From the NCBI GenBank assembly GCA_011800805.1, contig MPNW01000129.1, forward strand, positions 38,044 to 102,043: DNA of 64,000 bases, given 5' to 3'. The notes below the pieces were generated by a model. That model was not told the origin of the DNA. It did not search any database and saw only the letters and a program-made list of their open reading frames with translations. The position numbers and the translations under genes were made by a program. The DNA comes from Hirudo medicinalis. Its lineage: Eukaryota > Annelida > Clitellata > Hirudinida > Hirudinidae. This document shows positions 51,002 to 62,655 of the stretch, one piece after another (the first letter of the stretch is position 1; each line of letters starts with the position of its first letter).

Positions 51002-54000
51002 TCAATCTTTAGATAATGATGCAATGGATGATATTTCAGATTTTTCAATTTTCCAGCCATAACTGAAATGCAATAAAATCTAGTTTATTGGTTGCAATGA
51101 AAATCGTTACAAAGAGTTCAATGAAATTGTTCGTTTACTAAAGTAATTGATAACTTTATATCAGGTTTTATTCGATATTTTTAAACAACAAATATTCACT
51201 CTAACCATAACAGAATTGCGTAAAGCACCAATGATAACATAAAAATAATAAACATATATTCCAACTCAAAGTTCTTGTACATTTGTGCAACTGTAACATT
51301 ACCTAGAAAATACGCAATTTAATTCAAAATATTTGGAAATTATTTAAAGACAATATTTCATTTTATAAATAAAATTAGAATAATCAGTAGAAAAGATATT
51401 GAGTAATTCAATTATATTTAAGCAAAACATATTAAGCCTGTAATAAAGCCGTGAATTCATTACAAATCCGACGAAACTAATGCGAAAATGTATTTACGCC
51501 TTTATTAATTATAATATAATTTTGCATTCGTACATTAAATCGCTTATGTCAGAAATTATTTCACAACTTTCTTTGCAATTTATGCAGACTTTAATTGATT
51601 TAATATGTAAGTCATACTGTCGTACTTCTGCAAACGTCTGCTGTCAATTGGAAATATCCAGTATTACATTCACATACGAACGAACCAGACAAATTCTCGC
51701 ACACGGAGGACCTGTTATCGCAAACCTCAAATATGCATTCATCAATATCTGACGGACAATTTAAGTTATTTAAGCAAAATAAAACATTTTATTCAATTCT
51801 TTGTTGCCGTTATTGTGCTTGCAACTAGTCATTAAAATTTACCTTCGCAGTCGCCATCTTGTTCCTTCCAGTAACCTTCACGACATAAGCACTGATAAGA
51901 ATTCTTCGCTTTATGATGGCAAAAGGAATGGGGATCATCTTTGCAGGGATCAGGGATACATCTGCTTTTAGCGGCTTCTTCTGTTGTCCTTTTTGTAGTT
52001 CTCGGAGTTTGCGAATAAGAACTATCTGAATAAAGAAATATAAATGACCCCAACTTCTTTGCTATTCGGAAGATGAAATGTTACCCTTCTCAATGCAATG
52101 TTCACCAACGTAGCCATCTTTACAACCACCTTGACAAACTCCGTATTCATCCCACGATCGAGCACAATGAAATAGCTTTGAACACGGTAATGTTGGCGGT
52201 TTATTTTTGAGACAGGCTGAATTTTTTGTACAGAAATATTATTTGAAATAAAAAAAAATTACAGAAAAGATAGAAATATTTTCACTTTATAAAAAATGAT
52301 ATCTAATAATTCTTACTTCCATAGACAGACCAGTGATTGGTTCCACCGCAGTAACTACTTGAATCTTCAGAACATGGAGTGTTGCATAATTCAATGTTTG
52401 CCAGTAAATATTTAGATGCGTCGTCGAGACATGCGCATTGTACGCCATTCTTAAAATTTATTTGAGCATAAACAACTAAATACATTTCAAACAATACTCA
52501 GGGTACTCGTGTTACCTTGAGTGCCACAAACGAGTGTCCATCGCATAATTGAATGCATTTAGCGACGGTCATGTCGTCTGTTCCCACCAATTTGGAATCA
52601 ACATTTTCCTTTATGCAGCCCATGTAATAGGGAAGTTGAACTCGTACTAAATAGATATTTTGTTGATTATTTATTTGTGATTTGTTGAAAATGATTTGGT
52701 TTTAATGTTAAATATATTAATTAATGTCTGTTCGTTTTACATCTTGCATGCATGTCTCATGAAACCCTAAATTCAAATGATGAAGTTAGTCAAGAATAAG
52801 TTTGGAAAATAAAAATATTTTTCTTCCATCACATTGCGACAATTTCTAACCCACACCTCGTCAATCTGCCGAACTCGAGCTTACAACTTGTTTAAGTTGC
52901 TTAATTCTGATTCTTTAAATTAATGATTAATTTAAATATCTCCGCAACACCCCCACCCATTAAATGGATACTTCTGCAACACATAGTTGGAAGCGCAAAT
53001 CCTCGGAAATGCATTCTTAAATTCATCCCGAAAGTGATTGTGAAAGCACGGTTCTTCCATGGAGACACAAGAATATTATTCATTTTTAAATGCTAATTCA
53101 CGAAGCATAAGCTTGAAACATTGTGATGTAAAACAAAAGTCTAACTTTACCAGTTATTAGTATTTTAATCATTAAAGATCAAATGATTACTTACTGAGGT
53201 ATACTGAAAATGTCTTAAGGCCATCACAGCGTTCCAGCAGATTGGAACATGTCATGTTGCAAGAGTGGGGTAGCTGCTCGGAGCCATAATCGTTTGCACA
53301 ATAGCAGTGTCTTTCCTCGATTATTTACATTACATTTTATTTTGAATAGGTTCTAGTATGTTGATGTTTGCTTTTAATAAAAGTTTTATGGCATAAATCA
53401 TAAATAAATAATTTATTAAATTATAAAAATAATATATGAATATTAATTAAATAGAGCTAAGAAAATTGGATTCGAAGTCCTTCACCACATTGTTTCAACA
53501 TTATTCGCATTACCAAAACATTAATTAATAATGTAAAGATAAACTTGCATTTTACAATCTGCTGCATAAACATGATGAATCATTCAATTTATGATCGAGT
53601 AGACGTTGCCAAATTGAATAAACGATATTTTTAAAGGTTATCAGGATTGTAATCATAAATTTCTAAGTACATAATAATTTCAGTTAAAAGAAGAGCCAAC
53701 CTTGAATGCAGCTAAAACGAAGCGTTTGATTAAACAGTGGCTACGACAGGAATCGAAATTAGCCTCCGAAACTTCTTTCAAGTCATGCATTTTATCGAAA
53801 CATCCCAGGTAAATCATTGGGCTCTTATTAGGAACTCCTGAGGCTAACATAGGAATAGTTTGATTTGTTAAGTTAGGTTGTGAACAAGGTTAAAAGTTTA
53901 AAGCACTATTTAATGACTTAACTAGTTAGTGATAATTTATAATGCATCTCTGCGTCAGTAGTTGACAAATAGAATGAATGTTCGCTCGTTTTGAATACTC

Positions 54001-55269
54001 AAATAAACCCTGTTGGAAAGTGAAGAAACGCAGTGTGTCGTCCACGTGCGAGTCACAGTAGTAATTTCAATTATAATAGAAGCTTTCAGCAATAAATTAC
54101 TGAATTATAACTGATTACCTAATGTGAGAACTTCTATTTCGGCCAGATAAAAAATAACCACTTTTAGTAATATGGATACTGATCTGACTGCAAAGTCAGT
54201 TGATCCACAGTTCACTCTCATTCCATGAAATGTGGTGTAATTTCTTTTCAAGTACTTCCCACAATCAACATCAACTCCATTAATCGCGGAAACGCTGATT
54301 GTAGTTCCAAAATGTATTTTATCTAATAATTTTATCACAAAAAGTTACAAAGAGAATGTCGTCAAAGCATTGAAAAATGGGAAAAAAGGTCTAATTTTAA
54401 GAAGCGGGACATTGTATTTACAAACAATTGTTCTATCCACAAACATTTTGTAATGCGGCTTTTACAAATGAAAAAAAGTAGAAAATGGACAAAACAAATT
54501 GCTGATATGAAAAATATTCATCTTAATCAAATTCGAGTTGCGCAGGTATTGCTTTCATTCATCCAATAATCGACTGCCTGACATGAGTCTTAAGGGGTCA
54601 TCCAAAAAAGACATCCACAAAACACTTGCTCATTTTTAACCCTTCCCCTAATCCATTTACGACTTGATCCCATTTCTCGCCCACCCCCTCCCTGCAGAAA
54701 TCCGCAATTACACATCAATTTTCTAAAAAAAAAAATATGCGGACATCCACATTGTCTTTAAACACTCCCTCCTGCCTCGTCCACAAAAGTCCATGTTGGA
54801 CTCTGCCCCTGTCCCCCTTTGTGTCATCGTCTTTTGTGGATGATCCCTAAATTTATAAACCTTCAGCATGGCTCTCAACAAAATTAAGGCATTTGTAGGT
54901 CAACTTATAACCGACTGACCGTTCATCAGCTTTTCTCCTCCATAAACAACCACAGAATTTATGAAATAGAAATTATTTAAATCAACTGTAATAGCAGCCT
55001 CAGGACAAAACGATTGAATTGTTTCCGCTAATTGGCTTCGATTTCCATCAACTGTTTCAGGGGATGCCTCTTTGTACGAGCACACCTCGACTCTCTTACC
55101 CAAAGCAATGTTAACAGTTTCTATTCCTGCACCGATTGAGTCATTTTATGATTAAACTAGTGACTAATTAATTGTTTAACTAATGTATAATTTGAAATGA
55201 AATTGTTTGAGTCATCATGCATTAATTGGAGTCACCTTTCACTAACAACAAGCAAATAATAGCAAACAT
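51002..55269 (-). CDS. Gene B: lectin-like / WSC / EGF single-pass membrane protein
   Basis: Twelve exons: 55236-55269 (signal MFAIICLLLVK), 54920-55126 and 54119-54322 (F5/8C-like, ends EIEVLTLG), 53701-53837 and 53195-53315 (WSC1), 52516-52646 and 52317-52449 (WSC2, ends CGGTNHWSVYG), 52085-52216 (six-Cys module), 51843-52025 (Thr/Arg linker then EGF), 51626-51748 (cbEGF), 51206-51302 (membrane helix YMFIIFMLSLVLYAILL, with an NVT sequon before it) and 51002-51062 (tail CYGWKIEKSEISSIASLSKD). Phases agree throughout. The second WSC1 exon has an unusual CGAG acceptor. The linker/EGF/cbEGF block is almost identical, including intron sequence, to gene A. An inverted-repeat element lies in the intron inside the lectin domain. 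Confidence 0.85.
54593..54848. mobile_element. Inverted-repeat DNA element (MITE-like), 256 bp
   Basis: Left end AGGGGTCATCCAAAAAAGAC and right end (reverse complement) AGGGATCATCCACAAAAGAC match at 18 of 20 positions. The interior is C-rich and repeats GGACATCCACA and TCCACAAAAGTCC. It shares the ATCCACAAAA theme with the element at 23926. No transposase. Located in the lectin-domain intron of gene B. Confidence 0.75.
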
Positions 55270-55296
55270 GGCCACTCGGTTGGTTATGATCGTGCC

Positions 55297-55317
55297 TGTA
55301 AATAACTCATCACGTCA
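55297..55317 (-). promoter_or_regulatory. Conserved proximal block of gene B
   Basis: Minus sense TGTGACGTGATGAGTTATTT (TGACG at 55313-55317) then ACAGGCACGATCAT, 28 bases from the ATG. Near-identical to gene C. Confidence 0.55.
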
Positions 55318-56041
55318 CACTCTTGGACTTGCAAAATGCTCATTTATTGATAATATAAGATCCTCAAATGTTTTCAAAACGTCTGCCTTAGAATAAATGG
55401 TTTAATCTATTTGAAGACTTTTTATTTTTAATTAGTGTTTATAGTGGAAATTATATTTTGACGAAAACAAGACTTCACACCTCTTAATAGATTCCGTATC
55501 ATCACAACTTCTGCTTTAAAACTACTGCTAACAAGGAACAGTACAGAAATGTTTACATCTTCTTGCGTTTTCTGCATCGTTAATTTTATCATTTATTTCA
55601 ACAAATCATCTTTGAAAACCATCTCAACTGGGTTTGCATAGACCAATTTTTGTACAAAGTACTGAAACACGTTAGATTTACATACTTATCAAATTTATTG
55701 GATAGACGGATATTTCTTGCAAATTTCAAACAACCATATAAGCAATAATCTAGCTTCTAAACAAGTTCTAAAGTGTTTATTAAAAAAAGATTACTTCCTT
55801 TTTATTTAATTAGCAAAATTGCAGTTTCAAACTTTATTTCAATAAAAAAATTTATTGTACAAAATATCCAAAGCCATTTTCCAACACGATATTGAAAAGG
55901 TCATGCCGATATACAAATATGAACAAATATGTTAATGTGTCTTTAGGTTATACGATGTTATGAATGTCATTTTTTGAATAACAATGTCTTGCATTACCAT
56001 TTCTTCATTAGGATTTCGAGATGTGAAGTGATGCTCTCGGC
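55318..56041. other. Spacer between genes A and B
   Basis: AT-rich intergenic DNA of about 0.7 kb with no recognised feature. Confidence 0.6.
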
Positions 56042-59000
56042 CTAAACATCAAGCGATGTCGATAAATCTGATTTTTCGATTTTCCGTCCATAGCTGAATT
56101 ACAATAAATTTGATTTATTGCATTTATAGTGTTAAGAAGAGTCCAAATTATAATTGCCAAGACCATTTGAACTTCAGAAGTCCTGAACTATTTTTATAAT
56201 GTCGATCTGCTAAAGCGATGGCGACATTTCCACATGGAGTTCAATAAGTTTACACTAACCATAAGAGAATAGTGTTAGGCACCACAACTAGCAATAACAT
56301 AATTATAAGGAACTCTGAGTTAGGGTATGTAAAACTTTGTGCAAATGACATATTCGCTGAAAAATAGAATATTTATTCAGATATTGCTTCAATGCAATTT
56401 TTTTTTACTTCATTTTGCATTTAAAATATGCATATTACATTTACACAGCCTACAATAGTAGTTACTTTAAATTGATTGCAAGATTATCTTGCAAGGCACC
56501 ATTTGACAAATAATGTCGTACTTCTGCAAACGTCTGCTGTCAATTGGAAATATCCAGTATAGCATTCACATACGAACGAACCAGACAAATTCTCGCACAC
56601 GGAGGATCTGTTATCGCAAACCTCAAACATGCATTCATCAATATCTGTCGGACAATTTAAATTATTTAAGCAAAATAAAACGATTTAATAAATTCTTTGT
56701 TGCCGTTATTGTGCTTGCAATTAGCCATTAAAATTTACCTTCGCAGTCGCTATCTTGTTCCTTCCAGTAACCTTCACGACATAAGCACTGATAAGAATTC
56801 TTCATCGCATTGTGATGGCAAAAGGAATGGGTTTCATTTNNNNNNNNNNNNNNNNNNNNNNNNNNNNNNNNNNNNNNNNNNNNNNNNNNNNNNNNNNNNN
56901 NNNNNNNNNNNNNNNNNNNNNNNNNNNNNNNNNNNNNNNNNNNNNNNNNNNNNNNNNNNNNNNNNNNNNNNNNNNNNNNNNNNNNNNNNNNNNNNNNNNN
57001 NNNNNNNNNNNNNNNNNNNNNNNNNNNNNNNNNNNNNNNNNNNNNNNNNNNNNGATGGCATTGTAGATGGCTGTGTAGGCTTCCCAAAAACTTTCACAAT
57101 TGTAGTAATTTTTTCTCTAGATCTCGGTGTTCGCGTAACAGAACGTCCTGATTGAAAAACATATTTTAGTTTAATTTATACTTTAATTTTAATATTTTAT
57201 TCTAAAATTTAATCAACCCATTTTAGGTTGAATATTACAATTACATTTACTATAACGAATTGCAAAAACAAAAAATACTTTCGCAATCTCCATTTTGGGT
57301 AGTTTTCCAATAACCCTCATTGCATTCGCATGTGTAGGTATCCGTGGTGTTGTCGAACTTGCAGAATGAATTGGCTTGATTTTTACAAGGGTCGGAAGTA
57401 ATGCATACATTTGTGCGCTTAGTTTTCAGAGCTACAATGATTTTAAGTTATTTAAGAAATGCCACAAAGTTACATTAAACTTTAAAAAACAGAAACGCAG
57501 TTACATGATTCGTTTTTCTTATATTATAATTTTCATCATTTCAGTCCAATTATAAAACCTCAAGTCGCCGTTACAACCAATTTTACAACTAACGTCACTC
57601 CCTCTAATTACAAAAACTGTAATAAATTATATTGCCTTTTCAAACAAATAATTCCCTAATTATTAGGCTCTAGTGCATTTTTTTCGTCATAAAGTACACT
57701 ACGGATTGAGACAAATTGTTACTTCTCTCGATGCAATGTTCACCAACGTAGCCATCTTTACAACCACCTTGACAAACTCCGTATTCATCCCATGATCGAG
57801 CACAATGAAATAACTTGGAACACGGTAATGCTGACGGATTATTTTTGTAACAGGCTGTAATTTGTTTAATAAGAGCATCAATTTAAATAAAAAAAATCAA
57901 ATCGTAATACTTTCCAGTTGTAATAATAACTTAATAGTCATTTATATTCAACAAGTATTACTTCCGTAGACAGACCAGTACTTAATCCCACCACAGTAAC
58001 TATTGGGATCTCCAGAACATGGAATGTTGCACAATTCGAGTTCTGTTAATGTGAAAAACGATGGTTCATTGGTACATCCGCATTGGCTACCATTCTTCAA
58101 AGTCATTTTTATTCCATTTTAGTTTGGTACAAGTTAGTTTGGAATACCGGACAAAAAAAAAAAAGTTATGTTACTGTTAAATGCGAATTCCATGGTGGAT
58201 AAAGGGAATTATCAAATGATACCTTTAGTAAGGCAAAATAATTTTTATCGCATAATTGCAGACATTTTGTAACAGTCATGTCAGGAGCATCAAATGAAGT
58301 TTCATAACCGATTTCATTGGCACACGCCTTATAATTAGGCAGTTGTACTTGCACTAAGGAGTAATTAATTTAATAATATTCACTGTTATTATTATTATTA
58401 TCACCAACATAATTATTATTATTATTATTATTGTAATGACGGGGCTTAATTTATACCGACTTGGACTAATTCAGTAAATGTTCAGTTAACAAGAGAGTGG
58501 TGCTGCCTGTAAATACTATACTTATGCAATCCCCGTAGCCAGTTATTGCGTAACGATCACTTGCGCGATTATTCGTTGAATCGGAATATTGGATATCGGT
58601 CCTTCTGAGATTTGTGGGATTTTGTGAGATTTTGTGGGATGCTATTAACTTAATCAGCGAACATAGAGGTATCCCTAGATAGATTCTAAACACAACAATA
58701 ATAAACTTAATCAATGTAAACTTAATTACAAAAATTAATTATTGTCTTGTCGCAGGGTTAAAACAATATTATTATTATGAATATCATTATTATTATTATA
58801 GCAAGATCTTTTTATTATGTCAATGTTACAATTGAAATTGTTAAAATAAGTAAAATAAGCTTAGTTTTCAGTCCAATCAAATCTTACGTTAAAGCCATCT
58901 TCGAAAGATTTAAGTTCGTGAAGTAAATGGGCTAACTACTGGGTTCACTGAATCAAAACACCAACCGACGTAAACTGAAAACGTTGAAATCCCGCCACAG

Positions 59001-61129
59001 TAATTGTCGTCAGTAGAATCAGGACAAGCGATGTTACAGTATTGAAGTGGGCTCTTCATTTCAGAGGGTTCATGAACTCCCTTGGCACAATAACATCTTC
59101 CGTCCTTGGATGTCAAACATTTTGTAAACTAATACACTTCAAATAGTGTCAGAGCAGAAAACGTTCATTTATGGCTCAAATTGACGAAAATCTTAGGTGC
59201 ATCTTCTATTTCATTTTATTTGAATTTGTGTTGCTTGCTGATGACACAAATCTCTTCATCTCTGGTGATAATCTATCCAACCTCTCTGAAGACATCAACG
59301 ACGAAATGAATCTCCTGTTTTAGTGGTTTTCTGCAAATAGACCTTTCCTTAAATCTTACAAAAACTAACTATATTCTGTCTCAATCTTTGAATGGGAAAA
59401 TTAACTGCAGTGTTTAACTTTGTAATACCTTACAAATTAATGGCATTCCTGTAAGTCTTACTTGATCTTATCATTTTAAATACATTAAGATCTCAAAAAG
59501 CATTGGCAACTTAGCTCGCTCAATTATTCTTCTACATAGGCGGCCCTCTCAGCGGGATGTGAATCCCTTTGCGGTTTTTTGCCTTTGGACATCATTTCTT
59601 TTGCATTTCAGTTATCTTCGTATTTTAGTTTTTGTTTGTCTAAGTTTGATGTTCATAAAATAATAATCTATTCGAATCAAATTCTAGAATCTAGGTCTGC
59701 AAATGAATTCATTTAATTTTTGTCAAGTATTTGCTTCACCAAAGAGCAGCTCCATTATTTGTATCCAAGTTAGTATCACGAGCAAATGAGAATACACTGC
59801 TTGTGTGTCATCAAACAAATAAATATTCAAATATTGTTTGATTTCAAGAAAAAGACATTAATCCCATAAGGGACTCTTGATTTAGAATTAAAAAATTACT
59901 GAAAATTGAAATTGCTTCAACTTAATGGCTTTCCAGTTTATTATGTGATATGTGAGTTAATGTCATTTATCTGACAGGCAAGTCACTCATGATAGAATTT
60001 TCAGTTTAAACCAGATTGAATAAAGCTGAACAACTTATTCGCATCAATATTTACAAATTTAAATTCTATATATTAGAAATAAAACTGACCTTAAAGCCAG
60101 CTAAAGGGTTATAATCAGCTGAACAAAAATAAAGGCATGACTCTAAGGTAGATGATGAACTTTCTGTGAACTCAGACAATTTACCGAAACATCCAATATG
60201 AATCATCGCGTTCCTATTGGGAATTCCTGGGCCTAACACAAGAATAGTTCCAAATATTGTTCCATTACAAAAGGAATACAAACACTCAAATCGTGCACAC
60301 TTCTGGTAAACTTTCAAGCATCACAAAATCCAAGAGCATCACAAAATGGCACAAAATGGCCACTGAAAGTTGAACTAATTAGAGAAAATGTATTGCAACC
60401 CTAACCCTAACCCAGTGAAAGGACCTCCACTTCAGCCAGGTAAGCGGGTCTACTTTTCCAATTTACAGTTATTTTATTGGCCGGAATATGCGATTTGGCA
60501 CAATTCACTCTAATCCCATGAAATGTGACATATTTTCTTTTTAAATGAGATCCACATTGTGTAGTAAATCCGTTATGCACTGTAACAGTGATTGTAGCTC
60601 CAAATTGTATTTCATCTGCGTTTAAATAAACGTAAAACATGGCGTGCAAGTTGGCCGAAAGCAGGTTGAGTTCCTGCTTGCGGTCGTAATAGCAACACTA
60701 GTAATGTGTTATGTTCGCAACTCAGCCTTAAAAAAATAGTTATTCACATAAAAGTTATTGACATAAAACATTTGAAAAGTTTTCAGTTTCTAACCGACCA
60801 TTTACTAATCGTTGCCCTCCGTACACAATCACACCGTGAAAGTAAAATATGCCACCAAAATCAATTTCAATCAATTTCTCGGGGCATGTGAAGTCTTCAA
60901 TCGTTTCGGCTAATTGTTGTTGATCGCCATCAACTAAGCCTGGAGAAGCTTTGTTTGGACAGATTTTGAGACCTTTATTCGATGCTAAGTTAACACATAT
61001 CACCATTGTCGGATCTGTACAAAGAGTTTGTGTTTCATCTGACGTTAGAATTTGAGAAATCGCCAAATTCAAGTTTACTTCACCTTTTAGTAATATTAAC
61101 GAAATTATTAAAAACATGGATGTCTGCAT
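56042..61129 (-). CDS. Gene A: lectin-like / WSC / EGF single-pass membrane protein
   Basis: Twelve exons: 60799-61129 (signal plus first lectin half), 60412-60615 (second half, EVEVLSLG), 60090-60226 and 58976-59104 (WSC1), 58223-58353 and 57962-58094 (WSC2), 57723-57854 (six-Cys module), 57279-57431 (EGF), 56739-57147 (Thr/Ser linker plus EGF, crossing the assembly gap), 56522-56644 (cbEGF), 56260-56356 (membrane helix FLIIMLLLVVVPNTILL) and 56042-56093 (tail CYGRKIEKSDLSTSLDV). Unlike its paralogues, signal peptide and lectin half are fused in one exon with an extra insert of about 35 residues (ISQILTSDETQTLCTDP). The start could be 61129 or the inner Met at 61117 (MFLIISLILLKG), which aligns with genes B and C. 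An antisense RT relic lies in the WSC1 intron. Confidence 0.82.
56840..57053. other. Assembly gap (214 N)
   Basis: Unresolved bases inside the linker/EGF exon of gene A. The true length is unknown, so exon length and number in this stretch of gene A are not certain. Confidence 0.99.
58383..58434. repeat. (ATT)n microsatellite
   Basis: Two ATT runs split by a TCACCAACATA spacer, in the intron before WSC2 of gene A. Confidence 0.9.
59222..59420 (+). mobile_element. LINE reverse transcriptase relic
   Basis: Encodes LLADDTNLFISGDNLSNLSE, the RT catalytic motif C context (FADDTxLF), then a stop, WFSANR and, in another frame, LSLNLTKTNYILS. Less than 70 codons are recognisable. It is antisense in the WSC1 intron of gene A. 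Confidence 0.8.
60397..60413 (+). repeat. Short CCCTAA array at a splice donor
   Basis: AACCCTAACCCTAACCC overlaps the donor of the second lectin exon of gene A. On the minus strand the donor is CTGG|GTTAGGGTTAGG. Confidence 0.85.
60680..60728 (+). repeat. SINE-like repeat family copy (5' part)
   Basis: GCGGTCGTAATAGCAACAC then GTTCGCAACTCAGCC match the 5' blocks of the copy at 44030-44135. It ends in TTAAAAAAAT. It lies in the lectin-domain intron of gene A. Confidence 0.65.
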
Positions 61130-61130
61130 A

Positions 61131-61146
61131 TGTAAATAAAGCGTTA
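61131..61146 (-). promoter_or_regulatory. Proximal block of gene A (variant)
   Basis: Minus sense TAACGC (61141-61146) then TTTATTTACA (61131-61140), adjacent to the upstream ATG and 14 bases from the inner ATG. TGACG is changed to TAACG. Confidence 0.4.
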
Positions 61147-62655
61147 AGATGAATTTATTTTAAACCCAGAATGTTAATCGAACTCGGCTTAAACAGCCAA
61201 AATTAATAAGCACGTCGTAAACAAGCCGATAAATTCAAAATGTCTGCGATCAGGCAATTATTTTGATTCGGTTAACTTTTGCTTTTAAGATCAATACTTT
61301 TTTACGTAAAAATATTATTTAAGTAATATTATTTATTTTGGTAAAAAAATATTCTTGGAATATTTTTATAAAAAATAATTTTCTTATCACAGACTTCATA
61401 AACGCCATCGTAAAAACTATTTCAACAAATGGTACGTCAATTAAAATTCAATCTTCAATTTAATTTAATAACCCCTTTTTTCTTTCAGCCCATTAAAAAG
61501 TTGGGATGAAATGTGTCAATCAATTCAAATAGCAATCATTTTTAGAATTGTTTTAGGAGCTTATGACTGGGAATCATGTACAATAATTGTATGTTAGTTT
61601 GTTCTTCTTCAAGTAAACTAAATTACAAAAAAAAAATAGAAGAGAAATGATTGCTTTATTGATTATAGACTGATTAAAGAAGGAAATCATTTATTAAATA
61701 TTCTTGCAATATTCTTGCCAGTTTTTAAGTTATAAAGAACAGTTACTTGTGTCAGTACTACCTTGTTACCATTGGCTTGCATCTTCAATCTATGTCTACC
61801 TAGACTGCCAACATTGATGAAATTGTATATTTATATTAGAAGATTATTAATATTTGATTCAAACTTAATTGTTTGCAAATAAAATGAACTTTGTTAATAA
61901 ATATTCTATGACCAAGCATTGCCTGGCAATAGCGAAGTTCTCAAATGAGCTTAATTCCAATGCGACGAAGCATACCTTTTTAATGAAAATCTCTTTTTAT
62001 TTTAACAAGTTAGCTGAATATCATTGAGTTGTTTAGTTCTAATAGACGATCTAAAAATTTGCAAAATTTTAAGAATATCAGAGAATTTAAAATTGTTCCA
62101 AAAGTTGACTGAATCCACTAATTAATTTTAGGAATTTTCTTAAATCAATTGACTAAATCTTTTCAATCGAGTCCTTGATTTATAACGATATCTAATAAAC
62201 AATAATTTAAATGATGCATTAAAACCATACCTCAGGTTCTAGAAAAGATGATCTCATTCACTTTGAAAGCATCGCTTTCGAAAGATTTCTCTCAAATTGA
62301 CATGATTTGACAATATTTTAATAGCAGTATGTTTCACCTAATTTATGGAATCAATTAAGCGCTAAACACAAATAAAACACAAGCGCTAGTCGTCCAAAAT
62401 TGATGCTAGAGAACACTTTTCATTTTCAAATATCCTATGTCTCTTGTAGAAATTTGCAGAGCATCCTTTTCTAAAGTAATAATATAATTATATTATATAT
62501 ATATATTCATATTTATAGTTTTAATTCTTGAAAGTGCTACTAAGTGATGATATTTAAAATTTAAAACAAAAAAATCTCTCGAAAAGCTCTTTAGGATCTC
62601 GTCAGAGGAGTAGAAGATGGCTCAAAATCTTGAAGAGAAAACGCTGATTTCATTT
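61147..62655. other. Intergenic DNA upstream of gene A
   Basis: About 1.5 kb of AT-rich sequence between the start of gene A and the last exon of the next gene. A TA run lies at 62486-62508. No gene is recognised. Confidence 0.6.

Noticed and set aside
58466..58714. 82-codon minus-strand ORF in the intron before WSC2 of gene A
   Set aside because: The flanking WSC exons splice in phase without it, and it has no cysteine pattern or similarity.
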